Origin: Moheibacter stercoris
Lineage (GTDB): Bacteria > Bacteroidota > Bacteroidia > Flavobacteriales > Weeksellaceae
Reading direction: 5' to 3'
Length of the DNA stretch: 64,000 bases
NCBI RefSeq assembly: GCF_040545805.1
Contig: NZ_JBEPMO010000001.1
Span: 62,001 to 126,000 of the forward strand
Below, piece by piece: positions 17,491 through 25,533 of this stretch (within the stretch, counting starts at the first letter, position 1; the number at the start of each line of letters is the position of its first letter). The position numbers and the translations under genes were made by a program. The notes below the pieces were generated by a model, which did no database searches, was not told where the DNA came from, and saw only the letters and a list, made by a program, of their open reading frames with translations.

Positions 17491-18576
17491 TCAGCTAGCT
17501 AGCTTGGATTCGTTTTTCGACAAATTATAGTTCAAGAGAAGAAAAATTGCAAGAAAAACAAATGGAAAAACAAGGGATTTCGTTCGAACAATTAAACCAT
17601 AATTGGCGTATCCCAATCCAAAAACGGTTCCATAAACCAAAAGAAATACTAGTATACCCACAAAAACTTGATGCTGAATCATAGCTTTATAATTTCGCGA
17701 AGCTAAATAGATGCAAAATCCGAAAAGAAGTAAGGAAATGAAATTCTCAATCGATAGAACTGTATAGAGAAAACCCGATTTTTCAAATGGAAGAGGTCGA
17801 AAGTAAAAGCTAAACAATTTGATCGGATAGGGATATTCCTCTAATGGCACATAAGCAGAAGTAGATTTTAGTTTTTCGTTGTGAGCAGCATAAAGATTGA
17901 GCACTTTTTGAAACAAACCTTCTTTCGCTTGGGTTATTTTACCCAATAAATAATAAGAAACACCAGCCAAACCTATTAAGATCGTTGCTAGTTTCGCTTT
18001 CCATTGCCAAGTATTCTTCGACAAGAAAAGATAAACAATCCCAAAGGATCCTATCAACAATAAGCCCAAATGAGGTCTCACCCAAATGATGGCAAATAAA
18101 CTCAAAAACAAGACCCAAGAAGTATACTGCTTTTGGTACATCTTCTCCAGAAAAAACACAAAGAATGGAAATAAAAAGGCCTCCTTCCCAATCAAAGAAG
18201 TCCAAAAATGAACATTGGGCAATAAGGATATTAGGATGAGCGGAAAGAATGTCAACCAACGATTTGGCAAAGCATTCATCGCCAATTTCCATAATCGCCA
18301 AAACCCGATACTACTCCAAGCGCTAAACAGAAAGCAGCCTACCAAAGGTGATAGTTTCAAAAATTTCACCAACGGATAGCTAATCATGTAAATGGCAGAA
18401 GTTCCGGGTTGAAGAAATTCTCCCCAACTCAAATTCTCCATTTTAACTCCCGTAAACCAATACTTCACCGCATCTCCATTGTTTTGATTCACATACTCAT
18501 AGGCAAACCATGCAAATACCAAATGGTAGAGAATAAGGAAATAGGGGAAAGATTTTAAAAACCTAGAGAGATTCAT
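17491..18576 (-). CDS. polytopic membrane protein, possible repeat-unit polymerase (Wzy-like), copy 1
   Basis: About 361 residues from the ATG at 18576, with some ten hydrophobic helices. No family signature I can name with certainty. It shares the pattern of the next gene: GDAVKYW near the start, LLPNVHFWTSLIGKEAF, WVRPHLGLLLIG, YPYPIKLFSFYFRPLPF and SIENF. In a locus with Wzx, Wza and Wzc the missing part is the polymerase, so Wzy or a polyprenyl-linked glycosyltransferase is the best guess. Confidence 0.55.
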   Translation of the reverse strand: MNLSRFLKSFPYFLILYHLVFAWFAYEYVNQNNGDAVKYWFTGVKMENLSWGEFLQPGTSAIYMISYPLVKFLKLSPLVGCFLFSAWSSIGFWRLWKLAMNALPNRWLTFFPLILISLLPNVHFWTSLIGKEAFLFPFFVFFLEKMYQKQYTSWVLFLSLFAIIWVRPHLGLLLIGSFGIVYLFLSKNTWQWKAKLATILIGLAGVSYYLLGKITQAKEGLFQKVLNLYAAHNEKLKSTSAYVPLEEYPYPIKLFSFYFRPLPFEKSGFLYTVLSIENFISLLLFGFCIYLASRNYKAMIQHQVFVGILVFLLVYGTVFGLGYANYGLIVRTKSLVFPFVFLAIFLLLNYNLSKNESKLAS

Positions 18577-18654
18577 GAATAGCAATTGTTTTCTTTTGAT
18601 TGTCAATTTACATAAGTATAGATTTGTTCACTCCCATTCTCATCCTGAACATTT

Positions 18655-19818
18655 CTAAGGGTTGATTTTCTTTTGTATTCGCGATTGATATTCATACGAA
18701 AACACCCAAAGAATAAAGATTAACATTCCTGGCAAAAACATATTGCGCATACGGATCATGATCCCTACATTTCCCAAAGATTGAGAAAAAGCAAGAGTAC
18801 CCACGATTAAAAAAATGACCAAACCTTTGATCACAAAGGGTGCTGCTTTAAAAGCTTTTAACGGCTTTCTTGCCATGGCCATAATGAACAAGCTTACCAA
18901 AGCTAAATTTTCAATAGAGGCAACCAAACCATTCAAATTTCTCACATCAAAAAACAAAGGTCGAAACCAAAAGGTTAACACTTTCAGAGGAAAGGGATAA
19001 GAAGAAATATCAATGGCCGAGCCAGTATGTGACCTACTCAAAACATCTGCTTTCTTAGTAGCAAACTCTTCAAAACCTGCAGCAGATGCCTCTTCAATTT
19101 TTGCAAATTCCATCACAGAAGGTAAAATGGCAATGCCTCCACCAATCAATACTATGGAAAATAAGATTCTCTGAAAACCTGAAACTTTCCCTCCAAATAC
19201 GTAAGCAATCCCAAATCCCACAAATAAAAACAAAACTATATGGGGTCGAATGGCCATCGCAATCGCCAAACCAATCAGAATCAATGGAATTCGCTTCAAA
19301 GGTTTCATCACACCATAAGCAAATAGGGCAATACACAAAAACAAGGTAGTGTCTTTCCCAACTCCAGCGCTCCAAAAATGCAAATTCGGCAAGAAAAAAA
19401 TTAATGGGAATAATGCATACCCATTGATGAGTTTCGTATAAGGAATGGTTTTAACCGCAATCATATAAAACAAAGTCATGCCCATAAACCCAAACAAAGA
19501 ATACAAAAGTGTATTGGATAGATAGGACATATTCAATAGATTGGAAAATACATAGTTGAATGCGTACATAAACATCGTTCCTTCTCCATTGAACAAACCT
19601 TCTTGAAAAGTTTTAAATGTATATTCTTTTGGAATTCTCCAATACCCAATGGCATCTCCTTGGATGAAAAAACAATAGTAGACGCCTAAAAGCATATGAA
19701 AAATGAATAAATACCGTAGTGCCTGAAAGTTTTTGGATGTTAAATCCCTTTTAAAAAGATTAACAAATCCAAGTCCCAAAAGGATAATGATGGGTATATA
19801 CACTAAGTCCAAAACCAT
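18655..19818 (-). CDS. polytopic membrane protein, possible repeat-unit polymerase (Wzy-like), copy 2
   Basis: 387 residues, about ten helices, paralogous to the gene at 17.5 kb through GDAIGYW, FLPNLHFWSAGVGKD, AIRPHIVLFLF, YPFPLKVLTFWFRPLFFD and SIENLA. The conserved His-Phe-Trp, Gly-Lys-Asp/Glu and Arg-Pro-His motifs in loops between helices look like active-site positions. The two adjacent genes may be two polymerases, a polymerase and a ligase, or a duplication. Confidence 0.55.
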   Translation of the reverse strand: MVLDLVYIPIIILLGLGFVNLFKRDLTSKNFQALRYLFIFHMLLGVYYCFFIQGDAIGYWRIPKEYTFKTFQEGLFNGEGTMFMYAFNYVFSNLLNMSYLSNTLLYSLFGFMGMTLFYMIAVKTIPYTKLINGYALFPLIFFLPNLHFWSAGVGKDTTLFLCIALFAYGVMKPLKRIPLILIGLAIAMAIRPHIVLFLFVGFGIAYVFGGKVSGFQRILFSIVLIGGGIAILPSVMEFAKIEEASAAGFEEFATKKADVLSRSHTGSAIDISSYPFPLKVLTFWFRPLFFDVRNLNGLVASIENLALVSLFIMAMARKPLKAFKAAPFVIKGLVIFLIVGTLAFSQSLGNVGIMIRMRNMFLPGMLIFILWVFSYEYQSRIQKKINP

Positions 19819-19876
19819 GAAAGCAAATGTAGAGATTTGAAACGATATAAACCCAAAACCTTATCTCACTTAAAAA

Positions 19877-19961
19877 TTTCCCTCTTTTTAAGAGGGGTGC
19901 CCAAAGGGCGGGGTGTTAGTTCCCCTCTTTCTAAGAGGGGTGCCCAAAGGGCGGGGTGTTA
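19877..19961. repeat. two-hairpin repeat array, left of the DUF559 gene (2 units)
   Basis: Two ~42-base units in tandem. Each has hairpin one (CCCCTCTT ... AAGAGGGG), one T, hairpin two (GCCC AAA GGGC) and a GGGGTG tail. The array ends 19 bases from the DUF559 stop codon. The same units in the same orientation occur on the other side of the gene. Confidence 0.85.
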
Positions 19962-19979
19962 GCTAAATCCTGACATCAA

Positions 19980-20414
19980 TTAGTCAGAACACGAATCTCC
20001 AAATTCATTTTTTATAAAGTCTTTCAACTCATTTAAAACATTTCCCAAATCATGCCGTACCCTTAAATCCGATATTCTGTAAATGATTAATCCCAAATTT
20101 TTCATGAATTCATCCCTTTTCAGGTCATATTCCAATTTCGAATTATGGCTCGTGCCGTCAATTTCAACTACCAGACCCAGAGATTTCACATAAAAATCCA
20201 CAATATAGTTTCCAATTATCCTTTGGCGGTCAAAATCTATCTTGTAAAAAAGACCATTCTTCACATGCAACCAAAAAATGACTTCCGACAAAACACCTGC
20301 TTTTCGCAAAGATTTGGCACGATTTCGCAAATTTATATTTGCTGGTAAGGGATTGATCTCTCTTCGATAAACAAAAACACCGTCTATTACTGTTAAAATA
20401 GCTGGATGAGGCAT
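19980..20414 (-). CDS. DUF559 (Vsr-like) endonuclease-domain protein
   Basis: 144 residues. The N-terminus LRNRAKSLRKAGVLSEVIFW precedes the DUF559 core FDRQRIIGNYIVDFYVKSLG and LVVEIDGTSHNSKLEYD, ending LGLIIYRISD. The Asp of IVDF, Glu of VVEIDG and the following His match the active-site pattern of the Vsr/PD-(D/E)XK-like fold. Biological role unknown. It interrupts the glycan locus and is bracketed by arrays of the same two-hairpin repeat, recalling how RAYT transposases sit among REP sequences; that parallel is inference. Confidence 0.8.
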   Translation of the reverse strand: MPHPAILTVIDGVFVYRREINPLPANINLRNRAKSLRKAGVLSEVIFWLHVKNGLFYKIDFDRQRIIGNYIVDFYVKSLGLVVEIDGTSHNSKLEYDLKRDEFMKNLGLIIYRISDLRVRHDLGNVLNELKDFIKNEFGDSCSD

Positions 20415-20497
20415 GGTATTATGTTTTTGAATAGTATCAAATATACAAAACTAACTCCCCTATTTTACTGAGTGAGATCTAATAATTTCTCTTCCCA

Positions 20498-20783
20498 TTC
20501 CCCTCTTTCTAAGAGGGGTGCCCGAAGGGAGGGGTGTTAATTCCCCTCTTTTTAAGAGGGGTGCCCGAAGGGCGGGGTGTTAATTCCCCTCTTTTTAAGA
20601 GGGGTGCCCAAAGGGCGGGGTGTTAAAAACACTTTTATACTACGCCATTTTAATTAAACACTACTCCGAAGGGCGGGGTGTTAATTCCCCTCTTTTTAAG
20701 AGGGGTGCCCGAAGGGCGGGGTGTTAAAAACACTTTTATACTACGCCATTTTAATTAAGCACTACTCCAAAAGGCGGGGTGTT
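20498..20783. repeat. two-hairpin repeat array, right of the DUF559 gene
   Basis: Three tandem ~42-base units (20498-20624) of the same CCCCTCTT/AAGAGGGG plus GCCC/GGGC design are followed by a ~101-base composite repeat. The composite (from 20625) has ACTACGCCATTTTAATTAA, a truncated unit and a full unit; its first part recurs from 20726. No gene in this gap. Confidence 0.85.
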
Positions 20784-20822
20784 CATTTCACTTTTTTAGA
20801 AGGGAATGTTTTTCTCTATTAC

Positions 20823-20951
20823 CACGCCCGAGGAGGGGTACTACCACCCCGGCCTACGGCCATGGGGTAATCCCACCCCGGCCTACGGCCACCCCTCCGG
20901 AGGAGGGGTAAACCCACCCCGGCCTGCGGCCACCCCTCCGGAGGAGGGGAA
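20823..20951. repeat. second two-hairpin repeat family, 2 full and 1 partial unit
   Basis: Units starting at ~20873 and ~20914 read CACCCC, then a GGCC-TRC-GGCC hairpin, an A, then a CCCCTCC-GG-AGGAGGGG hairpin. The layout equals the neighbouring family read on the other strand, but the stem sequences differ on both sides so that pairing is kept. The array abuts the stop codon of the next GT gene. Confidence 0.85.
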
Positions 20952-22025
20952 TTACAGGGTGCGTTTCATGCCCAACAGATTGCACCATCGCTCAGCCGTC
21001 ACCTGAATACAATATTTTTCTTCTACCAATTTTCTTGCATTCATCCCCAGAAGTTTTCTTTCTTCCCTATTGTTTTTCAATTCAAAAATCCGGTTGATCC
21101 ATTCCTCATCTGAACTGACCAAAAATCCCGTTTCATTTTGGATCGTAACTTCTCGATTCATTCCCACATCCGAAGCGATACCCGGAATGCCACAGGCAGC
21201 ATACTGAATGAGTTTATAGGCACATTTTCCTCTTTCCCAGAGCGAATCTTCTAAAGGCATAATCCCGATGTCCATTTTCAGAATTCCTTCCACTTCGGTT
21301 TTTTCAGTCCAAGGAATATAGCGTATATGGTTGCCCAAATCCATATCTTCCGTGATGCCGATGATATGAAACTCAATATCCGGATCTTTTTCCTGAATTT
21401 CTTTTATCCACTTTTTACAGGGAAGCAGATGTTTCTCAAAAGTCGTTTTTGTTCCAATCCAACCAACCACAAAATTTTCATTTTCGGAAATTGAATCCCT
21501 TTTTACGGTATAACGGTCTAAATCAATTACTGTCGGGATGATTTCTACTTTTCCGGCTCCTGATTTTACTGCATAATCCGCAAGATATTGATTCCCGGCA
21601 ACTGTAACCCTGCTGTATTTCATTACTTTGCCGATTTTATTTCCTAAAAACTTCCGAATAAGCGGATTTCTACTTTGATCATAATTATGAAAAATAGCAT
21701 CATCATAATCCGCAATATATTTTACACACAAAATCTGTAGAATCTTTTCTGCAAAAGCAGGCAGATAAGGAAAAATCTCTTTTTCGATCACTACTATATC
21801 ATAACGGAAAACTGTAAACAAAACAAAAAATCTCCTGATATAGGATTTGAGAACAGAAAAAATATTTTTCTTTCCAGCATACAAATCCCTCAAATAAGCA
21901 TCATCAAAAAACGGCTTGGCAACCGGCTGAATCCCCGCCTTTTCCAAATACGGAAAATACTGAAAGCTGCGCATTCTGCTGCTTCCTGCCATCCGGGTGT
22001 ATTTGGTGAGATAGAGGACTTTCAT
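20952..22025 (-). CDS. GT-B glycosyltransferase (family 4-like)
   Basis: 357 residues from the ATG at 22025 (MKVLYLTKYTRMAGSS); the in-frame TTG at 22034 is less likely. The C-terminal domain has VVGWIGTKTTFEKHL (donor-site start), GIMPLEDSLWERGKCAYKLIQ and AACGIPGIASDVGMN. The N-terminal half carries RMRSFQYFPYLEKAGI, frequent in GT4 enzymes of surface-glycan loci. Substrate cannot be read from sequence. It is isolated from its neighbours by repeat islands on both sides. Confidence 0.82.
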   Translation of the reverse strand: MKVLYLTKYTRMAGSSRMRSFQYFPYLEKAGIQPVAKPFFDDAYLRDLYAGKKNIFSVLKSYIRRFFVLFTVFRYDIVVIEKEIFPYLPAFAEKILQILCVKYIADYDDAIFHNYDQSRNPLIRKFLGNKIGKVMKYSRVTVAGNQYLADYAVKSGAGKVEIIPTVIDLDRYTVKRDSISENENFVVGWIGTKTTFEKHLLPCKKWIKEIQEKDPDIEFHIIGITEDMDLGNHIRYIPWTEKTEVEGILKMDIGIMPLEDSLWERGKCAYKLIQYAACGIPGIASDVGMNREVTIQNETGFLVSSDEEWINRIFELKNNREERKLLGMNARKLVEEKYCIQVTAERWCNLLGMKRTL

Positions 22026-22083
22026 TGACTTCAAAAACGTTTTTCTTTGTGCAAAAATGCAAAAACAAATTGGATTGAATTTA

Positions 22084-22846
22084 AAAAGGGAATTGAATTT
22101 CCTCCCCCGCCCCTAAGCGAATTTCCTCCCCCAGCCCTAAAGGGTGGGAAATTCTAATACGTAGAAAAGTTTTTTGGCTCCCTTTAGGGTTGGGGAAAAA
22201 CAAAAACATTTTTTGGCTCCCTTTAGGGATGGGGAAAACAAAAAACTTTTGGCTCCCTTTAGGGCTGGGGGAAAAACAAAAAACATATTACTGCATTTGG
22301 GAATGGGAAAACAAATTTCCACCCCCGGCCTTAAGCGAATTTCCTTCCCCGGCCCTAAAGGGTGGGAAATTCTAAAACGTAGAAAAACTTTTTGGCTCCC
22401 TTTACGGATGGGGAAAAACAAAAAACATATTACTGCATTTGGGAATGGGAAAACAAATTTCCGTACCACGCCCCCAAACGAATTTACTTCCCCGACCCTA
22501 AAGGGTGGGAAATTCTAATACATAGAAAAGTTTTTTGGCTCCCTTTAGGGCTGGGGAAAAACAAAAAACTTTTGGCTCCCTTTAGGGATGGGGAAACAAA
22601 ATGTAATTCAATGTAATGTGTGCAAATAACAGTAAATACTAAAGGCAGAATTTCCGTACCACGCCCCCAAACGAATTTCCTCCCCCGACCCTAAAGGGTG
22701 GGAAATTCTAATACATAGAAAAGTTTTTTGGCTCCCTTTAGGGCTGGGGGAAAAACAAAAAACTTTTGGCTCCCTTTATGGCTGGGGAAAAACAAAAAAC
22801 TTTTGGCTCCCTTTAGGGCGGGGGAAACAAAATGTTTATCGAAAAA
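22084..22846. repeat. palindromic repeat island (CCCTTTAGGG core)
   Basis: The whole 800-base gap is built from repeats. One class has arms GAATTTCC/GGAAATTC around a CCCTAAAGGG core (about four copies, first at ~22118). The other is GGCTCCCTTTAGGG followed by GGGG with A-rich arms pairing with a preceding T run (about eight copies). Longer blocks including the word TATTACTGCATTTGGGAATG recur. No gene seen. Confidence 0.85.
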
Positions 22847-22847
22847 C

Positions 22848-24029
22848 CTAAATATTTCTCCAAACCTTTATATACGACTGTGCGGCTGCTTCTAACGAAA
22901 AATAGTCCAATGCTTTTTGGCGAATGATTTTTCGGTCTGCATAGGTCGCATTTTGTATGAACTCCTTTATTTCCGGTAATTTATCCTTTAGACTTTCAGC
23001 ATGATCCCACACAAAACATTCTTCGAAATACTGAAGAATCTCTTCCGAATCCCCAATGCCCTTACTCGCAATAACAGGAATTCCGCACAATAAATATTCT
23101 CCCAACTTAATCGGAGCCACTCCCTGCATACTATAAGTCGGTTGGCGCAATCCAAAGGCTATATCACCGGCATTTAGCCAATAAGGAACCTCATCGGAAG
23201 GGACTTTCTTTACCTCGATACGCTCCCTCAAATCTTCCGGGATATGTTTTACGGCAAATTCAGGATTTCCGGTCAATATCAGAAACTTTGCCCTCTCAGA
23301 AATCCTGAAAATTTCCAGCATTTCATCCATGCAATATTGAGGACCCAGTGATCCGGCATAAACAAACAACAACTCATCATCCACACCCAATTCTTTTCTC
23401 GCTGCCCTACGCCATTCTTCATTGAACTTGAACTTTTCCGCATCCCGGCCATTGAAAACCACTGAAAATTTCGGACGATGCTGTTCACCGATGGTTTGAA
23501 CATGGATATCCAACGCTTTCCCGGAACGGGTGATGACCGCATCGGCCTTTTTCAGCATTCGGGTTTCTGCAGATTTCAGGAATTTGTACAAAAATGAGTT
23601 TCTTTTCAGACCGGCGAAATCCACTCGTTCTTCGATGGGTAAGCCATCGGCATCGAAAATAATTTTTCCCTCAAATGATTTTTTGATTTTATTGACCATA
23701 AAAGCAGGAAACGTGCTTCGTGGCATGATGATGTCAATCTTATTTTCCCTGATGTATTTTTCAATTTTTTGGGAAGATGTAAAAAGGGTCAAAAAACTCC
23801 CGATGCTCGCCACAGGTTTTTTATAAACAGGAAAAGCCGTATAGCGTATGTCTAATTTTTCAGCAGCTTTCTTTACTTCTTCTATTTTTTTCTGATCTGC
23901 CCAGGTAAACTGTAGGACATGAAAGTTGACCTCTCCTGATTTTGCTATTTCATGAAAGATAGGCATAAACAATCCTTCCATATAGGAAGTCTGCGGACCG
24001 TCCCAGGTGATGAAGAGGAGGTTTTTCAT
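22848..24029 (-). CDS. GT-B glycosyltransferase (family 4-like)
   Basis: 393 residues beginning MKNLLFITWDG. C-terminal donor domain: LLFVYAGSLGPQYCMDEMLEIF, ILTGNPEF, VPYWLNAGDIAFGLR and KLGEYLLCGIPVIASKGIGD. The N-terminal domain includes IIMPRSTFPAFM. The first 32 bases recur exactly upstream, after the DUF4143 gene at 25.5 kb, and in a slightly altered form at 27.0 kb. The gene begins 10 bases after the stop of the preceding ATPase gene. Confidence 0.85.
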   Translation of the reverse strand: MKNLLFITWDGPQTSYMEGLFMPIFHEIAKSGEVNFHVLQFTWADQKKIEEVKKAAEKLDIRYTAFPVYKKPVASIGSFLTLFTSSQKIEKYIRENKIDIIMPRSTFPAFMVNKIKKSFEGKIIFDADGLPIEERVDFAGLKRNSFLYKFLKSAETRMLKKADAVITRSGKALDIHVQTIGEQHRPKFSVVFNGRDAEKFKFNEEWRRAARKELGVDDELLFVYAGSLGPQYCMDEMLEIFRISERAKFLILTGNPEFAVKHIPEDLRERIEVKKVPSDEVPYWLNAGDIAFGLRQPTYSMQGVAPIKLGEYLLCGIPVIASKGIGDSEEILQYFEECFVWDHAESLKDKLPEIKEFIQNATYADRKIIRQKALDYFSLEAAAQSYIKVWRNI

Positions 24030-24039
24030 GTATTCATTT

Positions 24040-25251
24040 TTACAGATTCAGCAACCAATCGATCGCGTTTATTTGTTTCACACCGTTATGTGTTCCGGTT
24101 TCATAATCCATTGTGATCAGTATTTTTTCATTGTGGTTATGTATTTTATCAAAGGGTGCTAATTCCCGGGCCAAGGTTGATGGATTTTGCACGGTTTGCG
24201 AAACCTGGATGTACTGTGTATATCCCTCCTGGTTTCGTGCTACAAAATCAACTTCCAATCTGTCTGTTTTTCCTATCCAAACTTGATGGTTTCTGCGTTT
24301 CAGTTCAAGAAAAATTACATTTTCGAGCAGATGTCCCGTATCGGAAATTTGTTCTTTTCCGAGCAAAGCATTGCGAAAACCCAAATCAACCATATAGTAT
24401 TTTTCTTGTGTAGCCAAATGCTGCTTTCCTTTGATATCGTACCGATTTACTTTGTAAAACAAATAGGCTTCTACAAGTGTATTGATATATTTTGATGTTG
24501 TTTTATGGTCGATTTTTTTCTTGTTTGCAGTTAGTATTTTTGAGATGTTTCTCGCAGAAATAGCCGAACCTACAGAGTCAATCAGAAAATGAACTACTTC
24601 CTGATAAGATTCTTCTGCATAAATCCTATATCGTTTGGAGATATCGTTTTCATAAATATTTTTGAAAACAGTTTGCAAATATTCATTGGCAAAATTATTT
24701 CCCTTGGCGGAAAGTAATACCGCCTCCGGAAAACCTCCTGTTTGCACATATTCTGCAAAAGCTCTGTCAGGATTTGTCTTTTTTTCTGTAAATTCTAAAT
24801 AATCGGCAAAAGAAAAAGGCAATACATTGATTTCAAAAGCTCTTCCTGTGAGCAAAGTAGCCAATTCACTTGACAATAAAAATGCATTGGAACCTGTCAC
24901 ATACAAATCAATCTTTGGATGAACGTACAAACCTTCCAAAAGTTTTTCAAATTCAGGTAGGTTTTGCACTTCATCTATAAAAACATAGTTGGTTTGATTT
25001 TTTTTGATGTTTTCTAGGATATAATCGTAAATTTTCTTCCAGTTTTGTTCGCCAAGAAATCTAAATTCCGGCATATCCAAATTGATTGCCAATACAGAAA
25101 CATCAGGGTTTTCGTTTCGTAATACATCCTGAAACTGCTTCATCAATGTGGATTTCCCACAACGACGAACGCCCGTAGCGACTTTGATTAGATTTTGATC
25201 TTTCAAAACCGAAAGAGTGTTTAGATAATTATGGCGAACAATTTCTTTCAT
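24040..25251 (-). CDS. AAA ATPase with DUF4143 domain
   Basis: 403 residues. Walker A GVRRCGKSTLMKQF, Walker B YVFIDEVQNLPEFE, YVTGSNAFLLSSELATLLTG (typical of the family), and the C-terminal LEVDFVARNQEG followed by YIQVSQT (D and the strand of the nuclease-like fold; the usual E-x-K is Q-x-S here, so catalysis is doubtful). It lies directly at the 5' end of the GT at 22.8 kb. Its own promoter region holds a perfect 14-base inverted repeat. Confidence 0.88.
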   Translation of the reverse strand: MKEIVRHNYLNTLSVLKDQNLIKVATGVRRCGKSTLMKQFQDVLRNENPDVSVLAINLDMPEFRFLGEQNWKKIYDYILENIKKNQTNYVFIDEVQNLPEFEKLLEGLYVHPKIDLYVTGSNAFLLSSELATLLTGRAFEINVLPFSFADYLEFTEKKTNPDRAFAEYVQTGGFPEAVLLSAKGNNFANEYLQTVFKNIYENDISKRYRIYAEESYQEVVHFLIDSVGSAISARNISKILTANKKKIDHKTTSKYINTLVEAYLFYKVNRYDIKGKQHLATQEKYYMVDLGFRNALLGKEQISDTGHLLENVIFLELKRRNHQVWIGKTDRLEVDFVARNQEGYTQYIQVSQTVQNPSTLARELAPFDKIHNHNEKILITMDYETGTHNGVKQINAIDWLLNL

Positions 25252-25255
25252 TACA

Positions 25256-25310
25256 CAAAATTACGCAAAATTCCCCAAACTTGTAAATTTTGAGGTGTTT
25301 GGGGAATTTT
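25256..25310 (-). promoter_or_regulatory. promoter and perfect 14-bp inverted repeat, ATPase gene
   Basis: AAAATTCCCCAAAC (25267-25280) and its exact complement (25297-25310) flank 16 bases. On the minus strand a TAATTTTG -7 box (25256-25263) lies four bases before the ATG, again predicting a leaderless transcript. The arm sequence is unrelated to the one in front of the 17.3-kb ATPase. Confidence 0.55.
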
Positions 25311-25354
25311 TGGATGCGTTTACTTCTCTGGCGAAAGGGTGTTTTTTTGGCATT

Positions 25355-25519
25355 CTACCCATTGTAAATATCAATGAGTTCTTCTAATATGTTTTTCGAG
25401 AGTGAAATTCTCCACTATCGTTTTATGTCCTTTTTCGCCAATTTCTTTTAACCTTGTCAAAGTTCTAAACCTTGACAAGGTTGAGCTCCGTCCCAGGTGA
25501 TGAAGAGGAGGTTTTTCAT
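25355..25519 (-). pseudogene. remnant of a glycosyltransferase gene (N- and C-terminal ends only)
   Basis: From the ATG at 25519 the first 11 codons are those of the intact GT at 24.0 kb (32 identical bases). Then comes a palindrome with CCTTGTCAAGG and a near-copy of its complement. After it the sequence reads KEIGEKGHKTIVENFTLEK and, after a one-base slip, NILEELIDIYNG and stop, which looks like a GT4 C-terminus. The interior of the gene is gone. Confidence 0.65.
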
Positions 25520-25533
25520 TGTTTTATTTGTTT

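Noticed and set aside
19861..20783. CRISPR array
   Set aside because: Units are adjacent or separated by fixed sequence with no unique spacers of constant length, and no cas genes are present.
22137..22616. Several overlapping frames of 60-115 residues in both strands
   Set aside because: They are readings through the palindromic repeat island (repeated KQKT, APFR words) and not genes.
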